Position numbers and translations under genes: made by a program. Of a DNA stretch of 64,000 bases, positions 1 to 8,016 are shown in pieces. The DNA comes from Sphaerisporangium sp040685555 (GTDB taxonomy: Bacteria > Actinomycetota > Actinomycetes > Streptosporangiales > Streptosporangiaceae): assembly GCF_040685555.1 (NCBI RefSeq), contig NZ_JBFBIK010000005.1:62001-126000 (forward strand), read 5' to 3'. Below the pieces are notes generated by a model. The model was not told the DNA's origin. It made no database searches and saw only the letters and a program-made list of their open reading frames with translations. Positions within the stretch are counted from its first letter, which is position 1. Each line of letters begins with the position of its first letter.

Positions 1-1
1 G

Positions 2-1000
2 GTCGGAGAACAGGCGGGGAACCGGGGGCCCAATGCGGCCCTTTACGGGGTGATTCCATCGTCCGCCTATGTGGCGGGGCTCGATGTCGGTCCGGAATCG
101 GTGACCACCGCCATCGCAGATATCAACGGTGAAATCGTGGCAGAGGTGACGGTTTCCACCAATGGGCACGGCGACCCGGTCACGCTGGTGCACAACGCGG
201 TGGTGAAGGCGTGCCGCTCGGGCAAGGTCGCCCTGTCGCGTCTCAAAGGCATCGTGATCGGCACCCCCGGCGTGGTCGACCCCCGCAGCGGCGACGTGAA
301 GTTCTCCTTCGACCTGCCGGGCTGGCACGAGGGCAGCCACCAGGCTCTGGCCCATGACCTGCGACGACCCGTCACCATAGAGAACGACGTGAACCTCGCG
401 GCCATCGCCGAGCACTCCGAGGGCGCGGCCAGGGGCGTCGACGACTTCGTCCTGCTCTGGGTCGAGCGCGGCGTCGGCCTCGCCGTCGTCCTCGGCGGCA
501 GGCTGCACCGCGGGCGCTCGGGCAGCGCGGGTGAGATCGGCTACCTGCCGGTGCCCGGGGTGCCCCTGGCGGCGGACGTCAAGGCCGTGCCGGGGCGGCT
601 GCCGGCGCTGGCAGGCGGCCTGCAGTCCTTGATCAGCGCTGAGGCGGTGGCCGAGCTGGCCGAGCCGTACGGCTTCGCGGGCGGGTCCGCCGCCGACGCC
701 GTGCGCGCGGCCGTCGAGAGCGGCGACGGAGGGTCGGCGTTCCTCGACGAGCTGGCCCACCGGCTCGCCCTGGGCGTCGCGTCGGTGTGCGTCGTCCTCG
801 ACCCGACGCTGGTCGTGCTCAACGGCGAGGTCGGCAGGGCGGGCGGCGGCGCGCTGACCCACCGGGTGGAGGAGGCCGTGGCCGCCATCTGCCCGATCAG
901 GCCGGAGGTCGTCGTCAGCGACGTCAAGGGCCGCCCGGTCCTGCGCGGCGCCATCCTGGCGGCCCTCGACCAGGCCCGCGAGGAGATCTTCGCCTCCTGA
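2..1000 (+). CDS. ROK-family transcriptional regulator, 5' end outside the window
   Basis: The open frame already runs at base 2, so the N-terminal winged helix-turn-helix is off the left edge; the reading continues the GRGPNAALY stretch that follows the DNA-binding domain in the paralogue at 5939. The ROK fold is clear: an AGLDVGPESV phosphate-loop-like segment, the ENDVNLAA motif and a GSAGEIG loop. The usual zinc site of sugar-responsive ROK proteins is missing: the His after EIG is Tyr and no CxCGxxGC follows, so this is probably a regulator without kinase activity. It converges on the GH3 gene with a 22-nt gap. It probably controls the adjoining sugar operon together with its paralogue; that role is inferred. 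Confidence 0.9.
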   Translation, partial: VGEQAGNRGPNAALYGVIPSSAYVAGLDVGPESVTTAIADINGEIVAEVTVSTNGHGDPVTLVHNAVVKACRSGKVALSRLKGIVIGTPGVVDPRSGDVKFSFDLPGWHEGSHQALAHDLRRPVTIENDVNLAAIAEHSEGAARGVDDFVLLWVERGVGLAVVLGGRLHRGRSGSAGEIGYLPVPGVPLAADVKAVPGRLPALAGGLQSLISAEAVAELAEPYGFAGGSAADAVRAAVESGDGGSAFLDELAHRLALGVASVCVVLDPTLVVLNGEVGRAGGGALTHRVEEAVAAICPIRPEVVVSDVKGRPVLRGAILAALDQAREEIFAS

Positions 1001-1005
1001 CGGGC

Positions 1006-1019
1006 CCGGCCTTGGCCGG
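1006..1019. terminator. Short GC hairpin between convergent genes
   Basis: CCGGCC-TT-GGCCGG lies in the 22-nt gap between the converging ROK and GH3 genes. The stem is short (about 5 bp with a 4-nt loop) and has no U-tract. It may end transcription from both sides, but the call is weak. Confidence 0.35.
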
Positions 1020-1022
1020 TAT

Positions 1023-2477
1023 TCAGGCGGTGAGGAGCTCCGCCGCCGCCTGGGCGTTGGCGCGGGCGGCGCCGTAGGTGGCGATGTAGGCGCCCGCTGA
1101 GGGGCGCCAGATGGGCAGGCCCATCTCGACCACCGTCGCGTCCGGACGCCCGGCCAGCAGCGCCGACACGATGTCCTGGCTCGCGCGGTGGCGGTGGGCG
1201 TCCTTCACGACGATCACCAGCGAGCGGCCGAGGGCACGCTCCAGCAGCCCGGCCGCGTCGGCGGTGTCGGGCTTGACCCGGGCGATCTCCGCGTCGGGCA
1301 GCCAGGGGGCGAACCCCCACGGCACGTCCCCGACCGCGATCGTTGGCGGGGTGTCCACCTCGACGACGAACGGGTTGACCAGCGGGGCCGCCGTGCCGGA
1401 CAGGCTGACGGCGCGGCGCGCGGCGGTGAGGCCGATCACGTTGCCGTCCCTGGCCTCTTCGCGGGGCGAGCCGAACCATCCGCGCAGCCGTGCCACGCGC
1501 TCGGCGGCCTCCTCCAGGCGGGCGAGCGGCAGCCGCCCCTCGCGCACCGCCGCCACGATCTCGGTCTTGATCTTCTGGATCTGCTCCCGCGTGGGCAGCG
1601 GCCCGAGGCAGAGCAGGTCGGACCCGGCGGCCAGCGAGAGCACCGCGCCCCCGCCGAGCCCCACGCTCTCGGTGATCGCGTGCATGTCGAGGGCGTCGGA
1701 GATCACCACGCCGTCGTAACCGAGCTCACCCCTGAGCAGCTCGGTCAGCGCCGCGGCCGACAGGGTGGCGGGAGCCGTACCGGTCAGGAAGGGGACCCGG
1801 ACGTGCGCCGTCATGATCGACTTGGTGCCCGCCTCGATGGCGGCGCGGAAGGGGACGAGCTCGCGGTCCCTCAGCACCTCGCGGGTGACGTCGACCACGG
1901 GGATCTCCAGGTGGGAGTCCTGCCGGGTGGCGCCGTGCCCGGGGAAGTGCTTGACGCAGGCGGCCACTCCGGCGGCCTGCAGCCCCGAGACGGCCGCCAC
2001 GGTGTGCCGGGCCACCAGGGCCGTGTCCGAGCCGAACGACCGGGTGCCGATGACGGGGTTGTCGTCGGCGGTGTTGACGTCCGCGTCGGGCGCCATGTCG
2101 AGGTTGACGCCGCAGCGGGCCAGGTCGTCGCCGATCGACCGGTAGACCCGGCGGGTCAGCTCGACGTCGTCCACGGCCCCGAGGGCCGCGTTGCCCGGGT
2201 ACGGGCTGCCGACGTGATAGGCGAGCCGGGTGACGTCCCCGCCCTCCTCGTCAAGGCTGATGACCGGGTCACCGGCGCCGCGCAGCCGCGCGGTGAGAGC
2301 CGCCAGCTGCTCGGCCCCGGCGACGTTGAAGCCGAAGAGCGTGACCCCGCCCAGGCCGTCCTCCAGGTCGTGGAGGATCCAGTCGGGAGCGGTGGTGCCA
2401 GGGAATGCCACGAGCAGCGTGCCGGCCGCGAGACGATGCAGCCCCCGATCGCCATCGCCCACGGAGAACTCAGACAT
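1023..2477 (-). CDS. Glycoside hydrolase family 3, NagZ-type beta-N-acetylhexosaminidase
   Basis: This 484-residue protein has the NagZ-type GH3 signature KHFPGHGATRQDSH (residues 176-189), whose DSH histidine is the usual acid/base, and a predicted nucleophile Asp261 in VVISDALDM. SLDEEGGDVTRL (about 74-85) is the conserved substrate-loop segment. There is no signal peptide, so it probably acts in the cytoplasm, releasing N-acetylglucosamine-type residues from imported oligosaccharides. It is the last gene of a four-gene minus-strand unit after a binding protein and two permeases, with 45 nt to the permease upstream. Family assignment is firm; the exact substrate (chitooligosaccharide or muropeptide fragment) is inferred. 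Confidence 0.9.
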   Translation of the reverse strand: MSEFSVGDGDRGLHRLAAGTLLVAFPGTTAPDWILHDLEDGLGGVTLFGFNVAGAEQLAALTARLRGAGDPVISLDEEGGDVTRLAYHVGSPYPGNAALGAVDDVELTRRVYRSIGDDLARCGVNLDMAPDADVNTADDNPVIGTRSFGSDTALVARHTVAAVSGLQAAGVAACVKHFPGHGATRQDSHLEIPVVDVTREVLRDRELVPFRAAIEAGTKSIMTAHVRVPFLTGTAPATLSAAALTELLRGELGYDGVVISDALDMHAITESVGLGGGAVLSLAAGSDLLCLGPLPTREQIQKIKTEIVAAVREGRLPLARLEEAAERVARLRGWFGSPREEARDGNVIGLTAARRAVSLSGTAAPLVNPFVVEVDTPPTIAVGDVPWGFAPWLPDAEIARVKPDTADAAGLLERALGRSLVIVVKDAHRHRASQDIVSALLAGRPDATVVEMGLPIWRPSAGAYIATYGAARANAQAAAELLTA

Positions 2478-2522
2478 GGCTGTACTCGACTCCTTAGCTC
2501 AGAGTTGGGAAGGCTGGGGTGT

Positions 2523-3374
2523 TCAGCCTTTCACGGCGCCGGCGACCAGGCCCGAGACCATGCGCCGCTGCACCAGCAGGAAGAACGCGATGACCGGGAT
2601 GGTCATCAGCGTCGAGGCGGCCATGATGCCGCCCCAGTCCGTCGACCGCTGTCCGGTGAAGAACTGCAACGCCACGGGCATCGTGTAGGAGCCCTGGTCG
2701 TTGATCAGCGTCAGCGCGAAGACGAACTCGTTCCACGCGGTGATGAACGAGAAGATGCTCGTCGCCACCAGCCCCGGTGCCACCAGGGGAAACAGTACCT
2801 TCCAGAAGGTGACGAACCGGCTGGCGCCGTCGATGGCGGCGGCCTCCTCCAGCTCCTTGGGCACGGCGGCCACGAAGGTCCGAAGCATCCAGATCGCGAA
2901 GGGCAGCGTGAACCCCACGTTGACGATGATCAGGCCGAGGAGCTGGTCGTACAGGCCGAGCCGCTTCACCATGAGGAACAGCGGGATCAGCAGCGCCTCG
3001 GCGGGCACCATCTGCACGATGAGGAGCAGGATGAGGAAGCTCGTACGGAACCGGAACTTGAACCGTGCCACCGCGGTGGCGGCGAGCAGCGCGAACACCG
3101 AGCCGATGAGCACGGTGCCGACGGCGACGATCGCGCTGTTCATCAGGTACTGCCAGATGGAGTGCCCGGCGACGCCCTTGGTGAGGACCCGCGACACGTG
3201 GTCGAAGGTCGGCGACAGCGGGAACGGGATGAACCGCGTGGTGAAGATCTCGTCGTTGGGCTTGAACGCGGTCGCGACCATCCAGTAGACGGGGAACACG
3301 GCGAACAGGAACACGACGACGCCGGCCGCGTTCAGCCCGTACTGCTTGAGCTGCTTGACGGATCGCGGATTCAT
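2523..3374 (-). CDS. Carbohydrate ABC transporter permease, MalG/DasC type
   Basis: This 283-residue membrane protein has about six hydrophobic helices and the EAA loop typical of CUT1 inner-membrane permeases (ELEEAAAIDGASRF, then a conserved Gly and Pro). It forms half of the translocation pore for the sugar bound by the lipoprotein at 4390-5724. Its ATG overlaps the stop of the partner permease (ATGA at 3371-3374), so the two are translationally coupled. No ATPase gene lies nearby; in actinomycetes such importers often share a distant MsiK-type ATPase, which I infer here. Confidence 0.94.
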   Translation of the reverse strand: MNPRSVKQLKQYGLNAAGVVVFLFAVFPVYWMVATAFKPNDEIFTTRFIPFPLSPTFDHVSRVLTKGVAGHSIWQYLMNSAIVAVGTVLIGSVFALLAATAVARFKFRFRTSFLILLLIVQMVPAEALLIPLFLMVKRLGLYDQLLGLIIVNVGFTLPFAIWMLRTFVAAVPKELEEAAAIDGASRFVTFWKVLFPLVAPGLVATSIFSFITAWNEFVFALTLINDQGSYTMPVALQFFTGQRSTDWGGIMAASTLMTIPVIAFFLLVQRRMVSGLVAGAVKG

Positions 3375-4387
3375 CGCACGTCCTCCGTTCTCACGATTTG
3401 CCGGACATATACGGCGGTGATGATGAGCATGATCACCGTGAGGATGACGGCGATCGCGGCGCCGAAGCCCATCTTGGGCGGAGCGCTGAACGCCTCGGTG
3501 TACGCCCAGAGCGACAGGTTGAACGAGTCACGGTTGGTGGTTCCGCCGGCCAGCACGTACAGCTGGGTGAAGACCTTGAAGTCCCAGATGACGGAGAGCA
3601 CCAGCAGGACGGAGAACACCGGCTTCAGTAGCGGGAAGGTGATCTTCCTGAAGGTTCTGGTGGGCGTCGAGCCGTCGACCCTGGCCGCCTCGTACAGCTC
3701 GGACGGGATGCTCTTGAGACCCGCCAGCACCGACACCGCGATGAACGGGAACGACGCCCAGACCACCGCGACGATCAGCACCAGGTAGATGGTGGTGGGA
3801 TCGTTGAGCCAGGGTTGGCCGGACCAGTCCGACCGTCCGAAGACCAGGCTGGAGAGCCAGTCGGGCAGCAGGTTGAGCGCCCAGTTGACCACGCCGGCGT
3901 CGGCGTCGAACAGCCACTTCCAGATGATCGCCGTGGCGGTGGGCGGTGTGGCCCAGGCGGCCATGATGCCGACGATGACGAAGGTCGACATCTTCTTGCC
4001 CAGCTTGTGGAGCAGGAGCCCGACCAGCGTGCCTCCGACGAGCGTCAGGGCGACGGTGATCACGGCGAACGTCACGGTGTTGCGCAGCGACGTCCAGAAC
4101 AGGTCCGACTGGAAGACCTGTGTGTAGTTGTCCAGCCCGAGGAACTCGGCGGGCTGCGGGTTCGGCCTGATCTGGCGCAGTCCCACCTTGTGGAAAGACA
4201 TGTCGACCATCTGGTACAGCGGGTAGAGCAGCAGGACCGCGATGACCAGAAGGCCCGGCAGGAGCAGCGCGTAGGGGACGACCCAGGCGGGAAGTCCGCT
4301 GGACCGGCGCGGAGGCCGGTGGGACCGGCGCCGCGCCGGAGCGGAGGAGTCGCCTCCGCCCCGGGCGACAGTTGACGTCTGCGCCAT
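3371..4387 (-). CDS. Carbohydrate ABC transporter permease, MalF/DasB type
   Basis: This is the 338-residue partner permease of the importer. A basic, Pro/Ser-rich cytoplasmic N-terminus of about 35 residues (RRRSHRPPRRSS) precedes the first helix. The EAA loop reads ELYEAARVDGSTPTRTF. Its start lies 2 nt after the stop of the binding-protein gene, and its stop overlaps the start of the next permease, so binding protein and both permeases form a tight operon. The substrate is probably an amino-sugar oligosaccharide, judged from the GH3 neighbour. Confidence 0.94.
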   Translation of the reverse strand: MAQTSTVARGGGDSSAPARRRSHRPPRRSSGLPAWVVPYALLLPGLLVIAVLLLYPLYQMVDMSFHKVGLRQIRPNPQPAEFLGLDNYTQVFQSDLFWTSLRNTVTFAVITVALTLVGGTLVGLLLHKLGKKMSTFVIVGIMAAWATPPTATAIIWKWLFDADAGVVNWALNLLPDWLSSLVFGRSDWSGQPWLNDPTTIYLVLIVAVVWASFPFIAVSVLAGLKSIPSELYEAARVDGSTPTRTFRKITFPLLKPVFSVLLVLSVIWDFKVFTQLYVLAGGTTNRDSFNLSLWAYTEAFSAPPKMGFGAAIAVILTVIMLIITAVYVRQIVRTEDVR

Positions 4388-4389
4388 CG

Positions 4390-5724
4390 TTACTGCTGGT
4401 TCAGGATGGTCTCGAGCTCCTTGTTCGCGTCCGCGAGGGCCGTGTCCGCGTCCTTCTTGCCCTCGATGACGGAACGGGCCGCGTTCTGCAGCACGGCCTT
4501 GGTGTCATTCGCCTCGGCCCAGTTCGGGCTGGCGGGGAAGCCCTTGGCGACCTTGAACGTCTCGGCGAACGGCGCCTGCACCGGGTCACTGGCGAACTCG
4601 GCCAGGGCGTCCGGGTACAGCGGGAGCAGGCCGCCCTCCTTGGCGTACCGGGTGCCGTACTCCTTACCCGCGGCGAGCTTGAGGTACTCGGCGGCGAGCT
4701 CGGGGCTCTTGGCGTCCTTCCAGATGGCGATGTCGTTGCCACCCTGGAAGGCCGGGGCCGGGCCGCTGCCCTCCTTGTTCGGGAGCGAGAAGAAGGCCAT
4801 CTGGTCCTCGCTGACCTTGCCCTTGCTCTGTTCCTTGATCGTGGCGATGTCCCAGCCGCCGGTGACGTACATGCCGACCTTGCCGGCGGCGAAGCGCTGG
4901 CTGATGTCCACCGAGTTCTGGCTGAGGCGGGACTTGCCCGAGACGCCGCTCTTGGCCACCAGGTCGGTGTAGAACTGGAAGCCCTCCTTGAAGGCCGGGT
5001 CGGTCAGCTTGCCGACCCACTTGCCTCCTTCGAAGGCGGCGAAGTCGCCACCCGCCGACCAGACGAACGGCGAGAGCGACATGTTGGCGTCGGAGCCGCC
5101 GTTGAAGGCGAAGCCGTCGACGTCCTTGCCCTTCTTCTCGACGATCTTCTTGCCCGCGGCGACGAGCTCTTCCCAGGTCTTGGGCACCTCGATGCCGAGG
5201 CTCTTGAACCAGTCCTTGCGGTACAGGACGGCGCGGGTGCCGCCGCCCCACGGCGCCGCGTAGACCTTGCTGTCGATGGTCTCGTAGCCCCACAGGTTCT
5301 GCGGGATCTGCTGGAAGTCGGGGCTGGACTTGACCAGATCGCTGATGTCGGTCAGGGCGTCCTGGGACACCCACGCGGCCACCTGGTCGTTACCGAACTC
5401 GGTGACGTCCGGGCCCTCGCCGCCCGCGAGCGCGGCGGTCCACTTCTTCTGGGCGTCCGGCCACGGGATCCACTGGACGTTGACCTCGGCGCCGGTCTGC
5501 TCCTTGAACTTGGCGTCAAGGTCGGCCATGTACTTGTTCTGCACGTCGTTGGGGGCACCGAGCCGCCACACGTTCAGCGTCTGACCAGCGTACTTGGGAC
5601 CCGAGGCGGCTGCTGACGCCTGCGGGTCCGCCGTCTTGGCGGGCTCGCCACTTCCGCACGCGGCGACACCAATGGCAAGAGCGGTGGTCGTGGCCGTCGC
5701 GGCGGCGATCTTTCCGAACTTCAC
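4390..5724 (-). CDS. Sugar ABC transporter substrate-binding lipoprotein
   Basis: This is an extracellular solute-binding protein of the family-1 type, the substrate-recognition subunit of the adjoining importer. I choose the GTG at 5724 because it gives a short lipoprotein signal peptide ending in VAAC (Cys23) and is preceded by a good ribosome-binding site (AAGGGAG, about 9 nt upstream). A longer frame to 5832 exists but adds an Arg/Cys-rich stretch with no signal-peptide character. The mature part has typical segments (LNVWRLGAPN, GPDVTEFGND, GGWDIATIKE). It is the first gene of the operon and is transcribed divergently from the ROK gene at 5939, across the palindromic operator region. Confidence 0.92.
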   Translation of the reverse strand: MKFGKIAAATATTTALAIGVAACGSGEPAKTADPQASAAASGPKYAGQTLNVWRLGAPNDVQNKYMADLDAKFKEQTGAEVNVQWIPWPDAQKKWTAALAGGEGPDVTEFGNDQVAAWVSQDALTDISDLVKSSPDFQQIPQNLWGYETIDSKVYAAPWGGGTRAVLYRKDWFKSLGIEVPKTWEELVAAGKKIVEKKGKDVDGFAFNGGSDANMSLSPFVWSAGGDFAAFEGGKWVGKLTDPAFKEGFQFYTDLVAKSGVSGKSRLSQNSVDISQRFAAGKVGMYVTGGWDIATIKEQSKGKVSEDQMAFFSLPNKEGSGPAPAFQGGNDIAIWKDAKSPELAAEYLKLAAGKEYGTRYAKEGGLLPLYPDALAEFASDPVQAPFAETFKVAKGFPASPNWAEANDTKAVLQNAARSVIEGKKDADTALADANKELETILNQQ

Positions 5725-5868
5725 GTTTGGGTTCTCCCTTCCCGGCTTCGCGACGGGCTCGCGCCTTCGAAGAGTGCATTTAGGGGCCGTGCACCTGCGA
5801 AGGCGCCATCCTCGTGCTCTGCGCTGCGACATCCCGAGGCCTGATCGCTTGCCTGCGGGCTGACTGCC

Positions 5869-5912
5869 GCTAAACTAACAAGAAACTTTCTTAAAAGAAA
5901 CGCCCGTTAGCG
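5869..5912. promoter_or_regulatory. Nested palindromes in divergent promoter, probable ROK operator
   Basis: Within 44 nt of the divergent intergenic region are AAGAAACTTTCTT (5880-5892, a 6-1-6 dyad), TTTCTTAAAAGAAA (5887-5900, a 6-2-6 dyad sharing one arm), and outer arms CGCTAA (5869-5874) and TTAGCG (5907-5912). The stretch is AT-rich in a GC-rich genome. Placement between the binding-protein operon and the ROK regulator, and the A/T-rich dyad form common for ROK operators, suggest that one or both ROK proteins bind here. Confidence 0.65.
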
Positions 5913-5938
5913 GATCGTGACGAGAGGGGCCCGCCCCA

Positions 5939-7204
5939 ATGCCCAGACGACATCCCGGGACACCCCGGCTGCTGCGTCAGCTCAACGACCGCGCGGCGCT
6001 GGAGCTCCTGCTCTCAGAAGGGCCGTTGACCCGGGCCGAGCTGGGAGAACACACAGGACTGTCCAAGGTGACCTCCGGCCAGCTGCTGGCCCGCCTGGAG
6101 GAGCGCGGGCTCGTGGCCGTCTCCGGGGAGCGCCCGGGAGGCCGGGGCCCCAACGCCGCGCTCTACGCGGTCGTTCCCGGAAGCGCCTACGTCGCCGGCC
6201 TGGAGGTGCTGCCCGACAGCGTCACCGCCGGCGTCGCGGACATCACCGGGGAGATGATCGCCGAGGTGACCGTTGACCCCTGCGAGACCGGCGAACCCGT
6301 GAAGACCGTGCACAGCGCGGTACGGCGGGCCTGCGACTCGGCCAACGTGAGCCTGTCGCGGCTGCGCGCGATGGTCATCGGAACCCGAGGCGTGGTCGAT
6401 CCGCGGACCGGCGACGTGCGCTTCTCCTTCGACCTGCCGTCCTGGCACGCCGGGGTGCTCGCCGACCTCCGCGCCACGCTCGGCTCCTCCGTCATGATAG
6501 AGAACGACGTGAACCTGGCCGCGCTGGCCGAGCACTCGTACGGGGCCGCGCGGGGGGTCGACGACTTCGTCCTGGTGTGGGCGGGGGTCGGGCAAGGGCT
6601 CGGCGTCATGCTCGGCTCCCGCCTGCACCGGGGATTCACCGGGGGAGCGGGGGAGATCGGCTGGCTTCCCGTGCCCGGTGAGCCGCTTCCCATCGACGTC
6701 ACCGAGCCGCAGTCCGGGTCCTTCCAGCGCCTGGTCGGCACCGCGGCCGTTACCGGCCTCGCCGCCGCGCACGGCATCCCGGTGTCGTCGCAGGACGCGC
6801 TGCTCTCCGTGGCGTCCGTGGTGAAGGGCTCCTCGAACGGGCATGCCCCGTATTCCTCGTCCGGCCCCGCGGGACCCCCGGGCACGGCGGCCGAGATCGT
6901 CCGTACGGCCGTCGAGACCGGACGGGACGGGTTCCTCGACGAGCTGGCCCGGCGCCTGGCCATCGGGGTCGCCGCGGTGACGGTCGTGCTGGACCCGGGG
7001 CTGATCGTCCTGAGCGGGGACGTGGGGCGGGCCGGTGGCCTCGCGCTCGCGCGGCGGGTCGAGGAGGCGGTGGCCCAGATCTGCCCGAGCCGCCCCAGAG
7101 TGACCGTGACCGGGGTCGAGGGAAACCCGGTGCTGCGGGGGGCCGTGATGGCCGCTCTGGGCCCGGCGCGTGAGGAGGTCTTCGCGAGCACGGTGGACGG
7201 CTGA
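5939..7204 (+). CDS. ROK-family transcriptional regulator with winged HTH
   Basis: This 421-residue repressor-type protein has an N-terminal winged helix-turn-helix (about residues 15-65, ALELLLSEGPLTRAELGEHT then LSKVTSGQLLARLEERG) and a C-terminal ROK sugar-kinase-like domain with ENDVNLAALAEH and GGAGEIGWLPV. As in its paralogue at the left edge, the zinc-site His is replaced (here Trp) and the CxCGxxGC cluster is absent, arguing against sugar phosphorylation. A Ser/Gly/Pro-rich loop near residues 295-320 is an insertion relative to the paralogue. GAGAGGGG sits just upstream of the ATG. It is divergent from the sugar importer and probably represses it in the absence of the imported sugar. 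Confidence 0.93.
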   Translation: MPRRHPGTPRLLRQLNDRAALELLLSEGPLTRAELGEHTGLSKVTSGQLLARLEERGLVAVSGERPGGRGPNAALYAVVPGSAYVAGLEVLPDSVTAGVADITGEMIAEVTVDPCETGEPVKTVHSAVRRACDSANVSLSRLRAMVIGTRGVVDPRTGDVRFSFDLPSWHAGVLADLRATLGSSVMIENDVNLAALAEHSYGAARGVDDFVLVWAGVGQGLGVMLGSRLHRGFTGGAGEIGWLPVPGEPLPIDVTEPQSGSFQRLVGTAAVTGLAAAHGIPVSSQDALLSVASVVKGSSNGHAPYSSSGPAGPPGTAAEIVRTAVETGRDGFLDELARRLAIGVAAVTVVLDPGLIVLSGDVGRAGGLALARRVEEAVAQICPSRPRVTVTGVEGNPVLRGAVMAALGPAREEVFASTVDG

Positions 7205-7239
7205 GCAGATCTTTCCCGGGGTTCTCGAGGGTGTCTTTT

Positions 7240-7905
7240 GTGCAAGACTTCCTGGTCATGCACAATATCGTCCTGATTTCTGACCCTCGGGTGACCTCGA
7301 TCCCGGTGGAGGAGAGCGGAGAGGCGCTGGCCGATGTGCGCGGCGTCCTGGCCGTCGACGGCAGGCTGGCGGACCCCGAGGGCGCCTACGCTCACCTGCG
7401 TGACGGCCTGCTCGCCCGGCTGAAGGACGCGCAGCGGCGGCTTCCATACGGCTACCGGCTTCTGGTGGTCGAGGGGTACCGGCCTCCGGCGCTTCAGCGG
7501 AAGTACTTCGAGGAGTACAAGGACGAGCTGAAGATAACTTTTCCGGAAATGTCGCCCGAGGAGTTGCATACGGCGGCCAGCCGGTACGTCTCCCCGATCG
7601 AGGTCGCGCCGCACACGGCGGGCGCGGCGGTCGACCTGACCCTGGCCGGCGAGGACGGCGCCGAGCTCGACATGGGGACCCCGGTCAACGCCAACCCGGA
7701 GGAGAGCGACGGCGCCTGCTACACCGCCGCGCTCAACATCACCGCCGAAGCGCGCGAGCACCGGAAGATCCTCGGCGGCGCCCTGGAGGCGGCGGGACTG
7801 GTCAACTACCCGACCGAATGGTGGCACTGGTCCTACGGCGACCGCTACTGGGCCATGACCACCGGCGCCAGAACCGCCATCTACGGCCCCCGCCCCCTAC
7901 CCTGA
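7240..7905 (+). CDS. M15-family D-alanyl-D-alanine dipeptidase, VanX-like
   Basis: The protein has the VanX/DdpX hallmarks: VVEGYRPPALQ, the zinc motif HTAGAAVDL (His and Asp ligands) and the C-terminal EWWHWSYGDRYWA with the catalytic Glu and third zinc His. It hydrolyses D-Ala-D-Ala or related dipeptides, in cell-wall recycling or in altering wall precursor pools. No signal peptide is seen, so it is probably cytoplasmic. The frame can open at GTG 7231, GTG 7240 or ATG 7258; I chose 7240 because GAGGG ends 7-8 nt before it. No vanH/vanA neighbours exist, so a role in glycopeptide resistance is not supported. Confidence 0.87.
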   Translation: MQDFLVMHNIVLISDPRVTSIPVEESGEALADVRGVLAVDGRLADPEGAYAHLRDGLLARLKDAQRRLPYGYRLLVVEGYRPPALQRKYFEEYKDELKITFPEMSPEELHTAASRYVSPIEVAPHTAGAAVDLTLAGEDGAELDMGTPVNANPEESDGACYTAALNITAEAREHRKILGGALEAAGLVNYPTEWWHWSYGDRYWAMTTGARTAIYGPRPLP

Positions 7906-8016
7906 CCCGCCCACCTCGCCAGGCACGAACCGGGCCTGTTCCGAGGCCGGAGGTGGGGCGCGCGGCCGGAGCCGGGCAGGTGGTCCGGTCTGCGCGGCGG
8001 CCGAGAGGCGGATGAC

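Noticed and set aside
1188..3788. Very long plus-strand open frame opposite the GH3 and permease genes
   Set aside because: It is antisense to well-supported genes and its product is Gly/Arg/His-rich without any family signature, typical of a high-GC shadow frame.
7930..7950. GGCCT/AGGCC hairpin between the dipeptidase and lhr
   Set aside because: Only 5 bp with a 6-nt loop; too weak to call a terminator.
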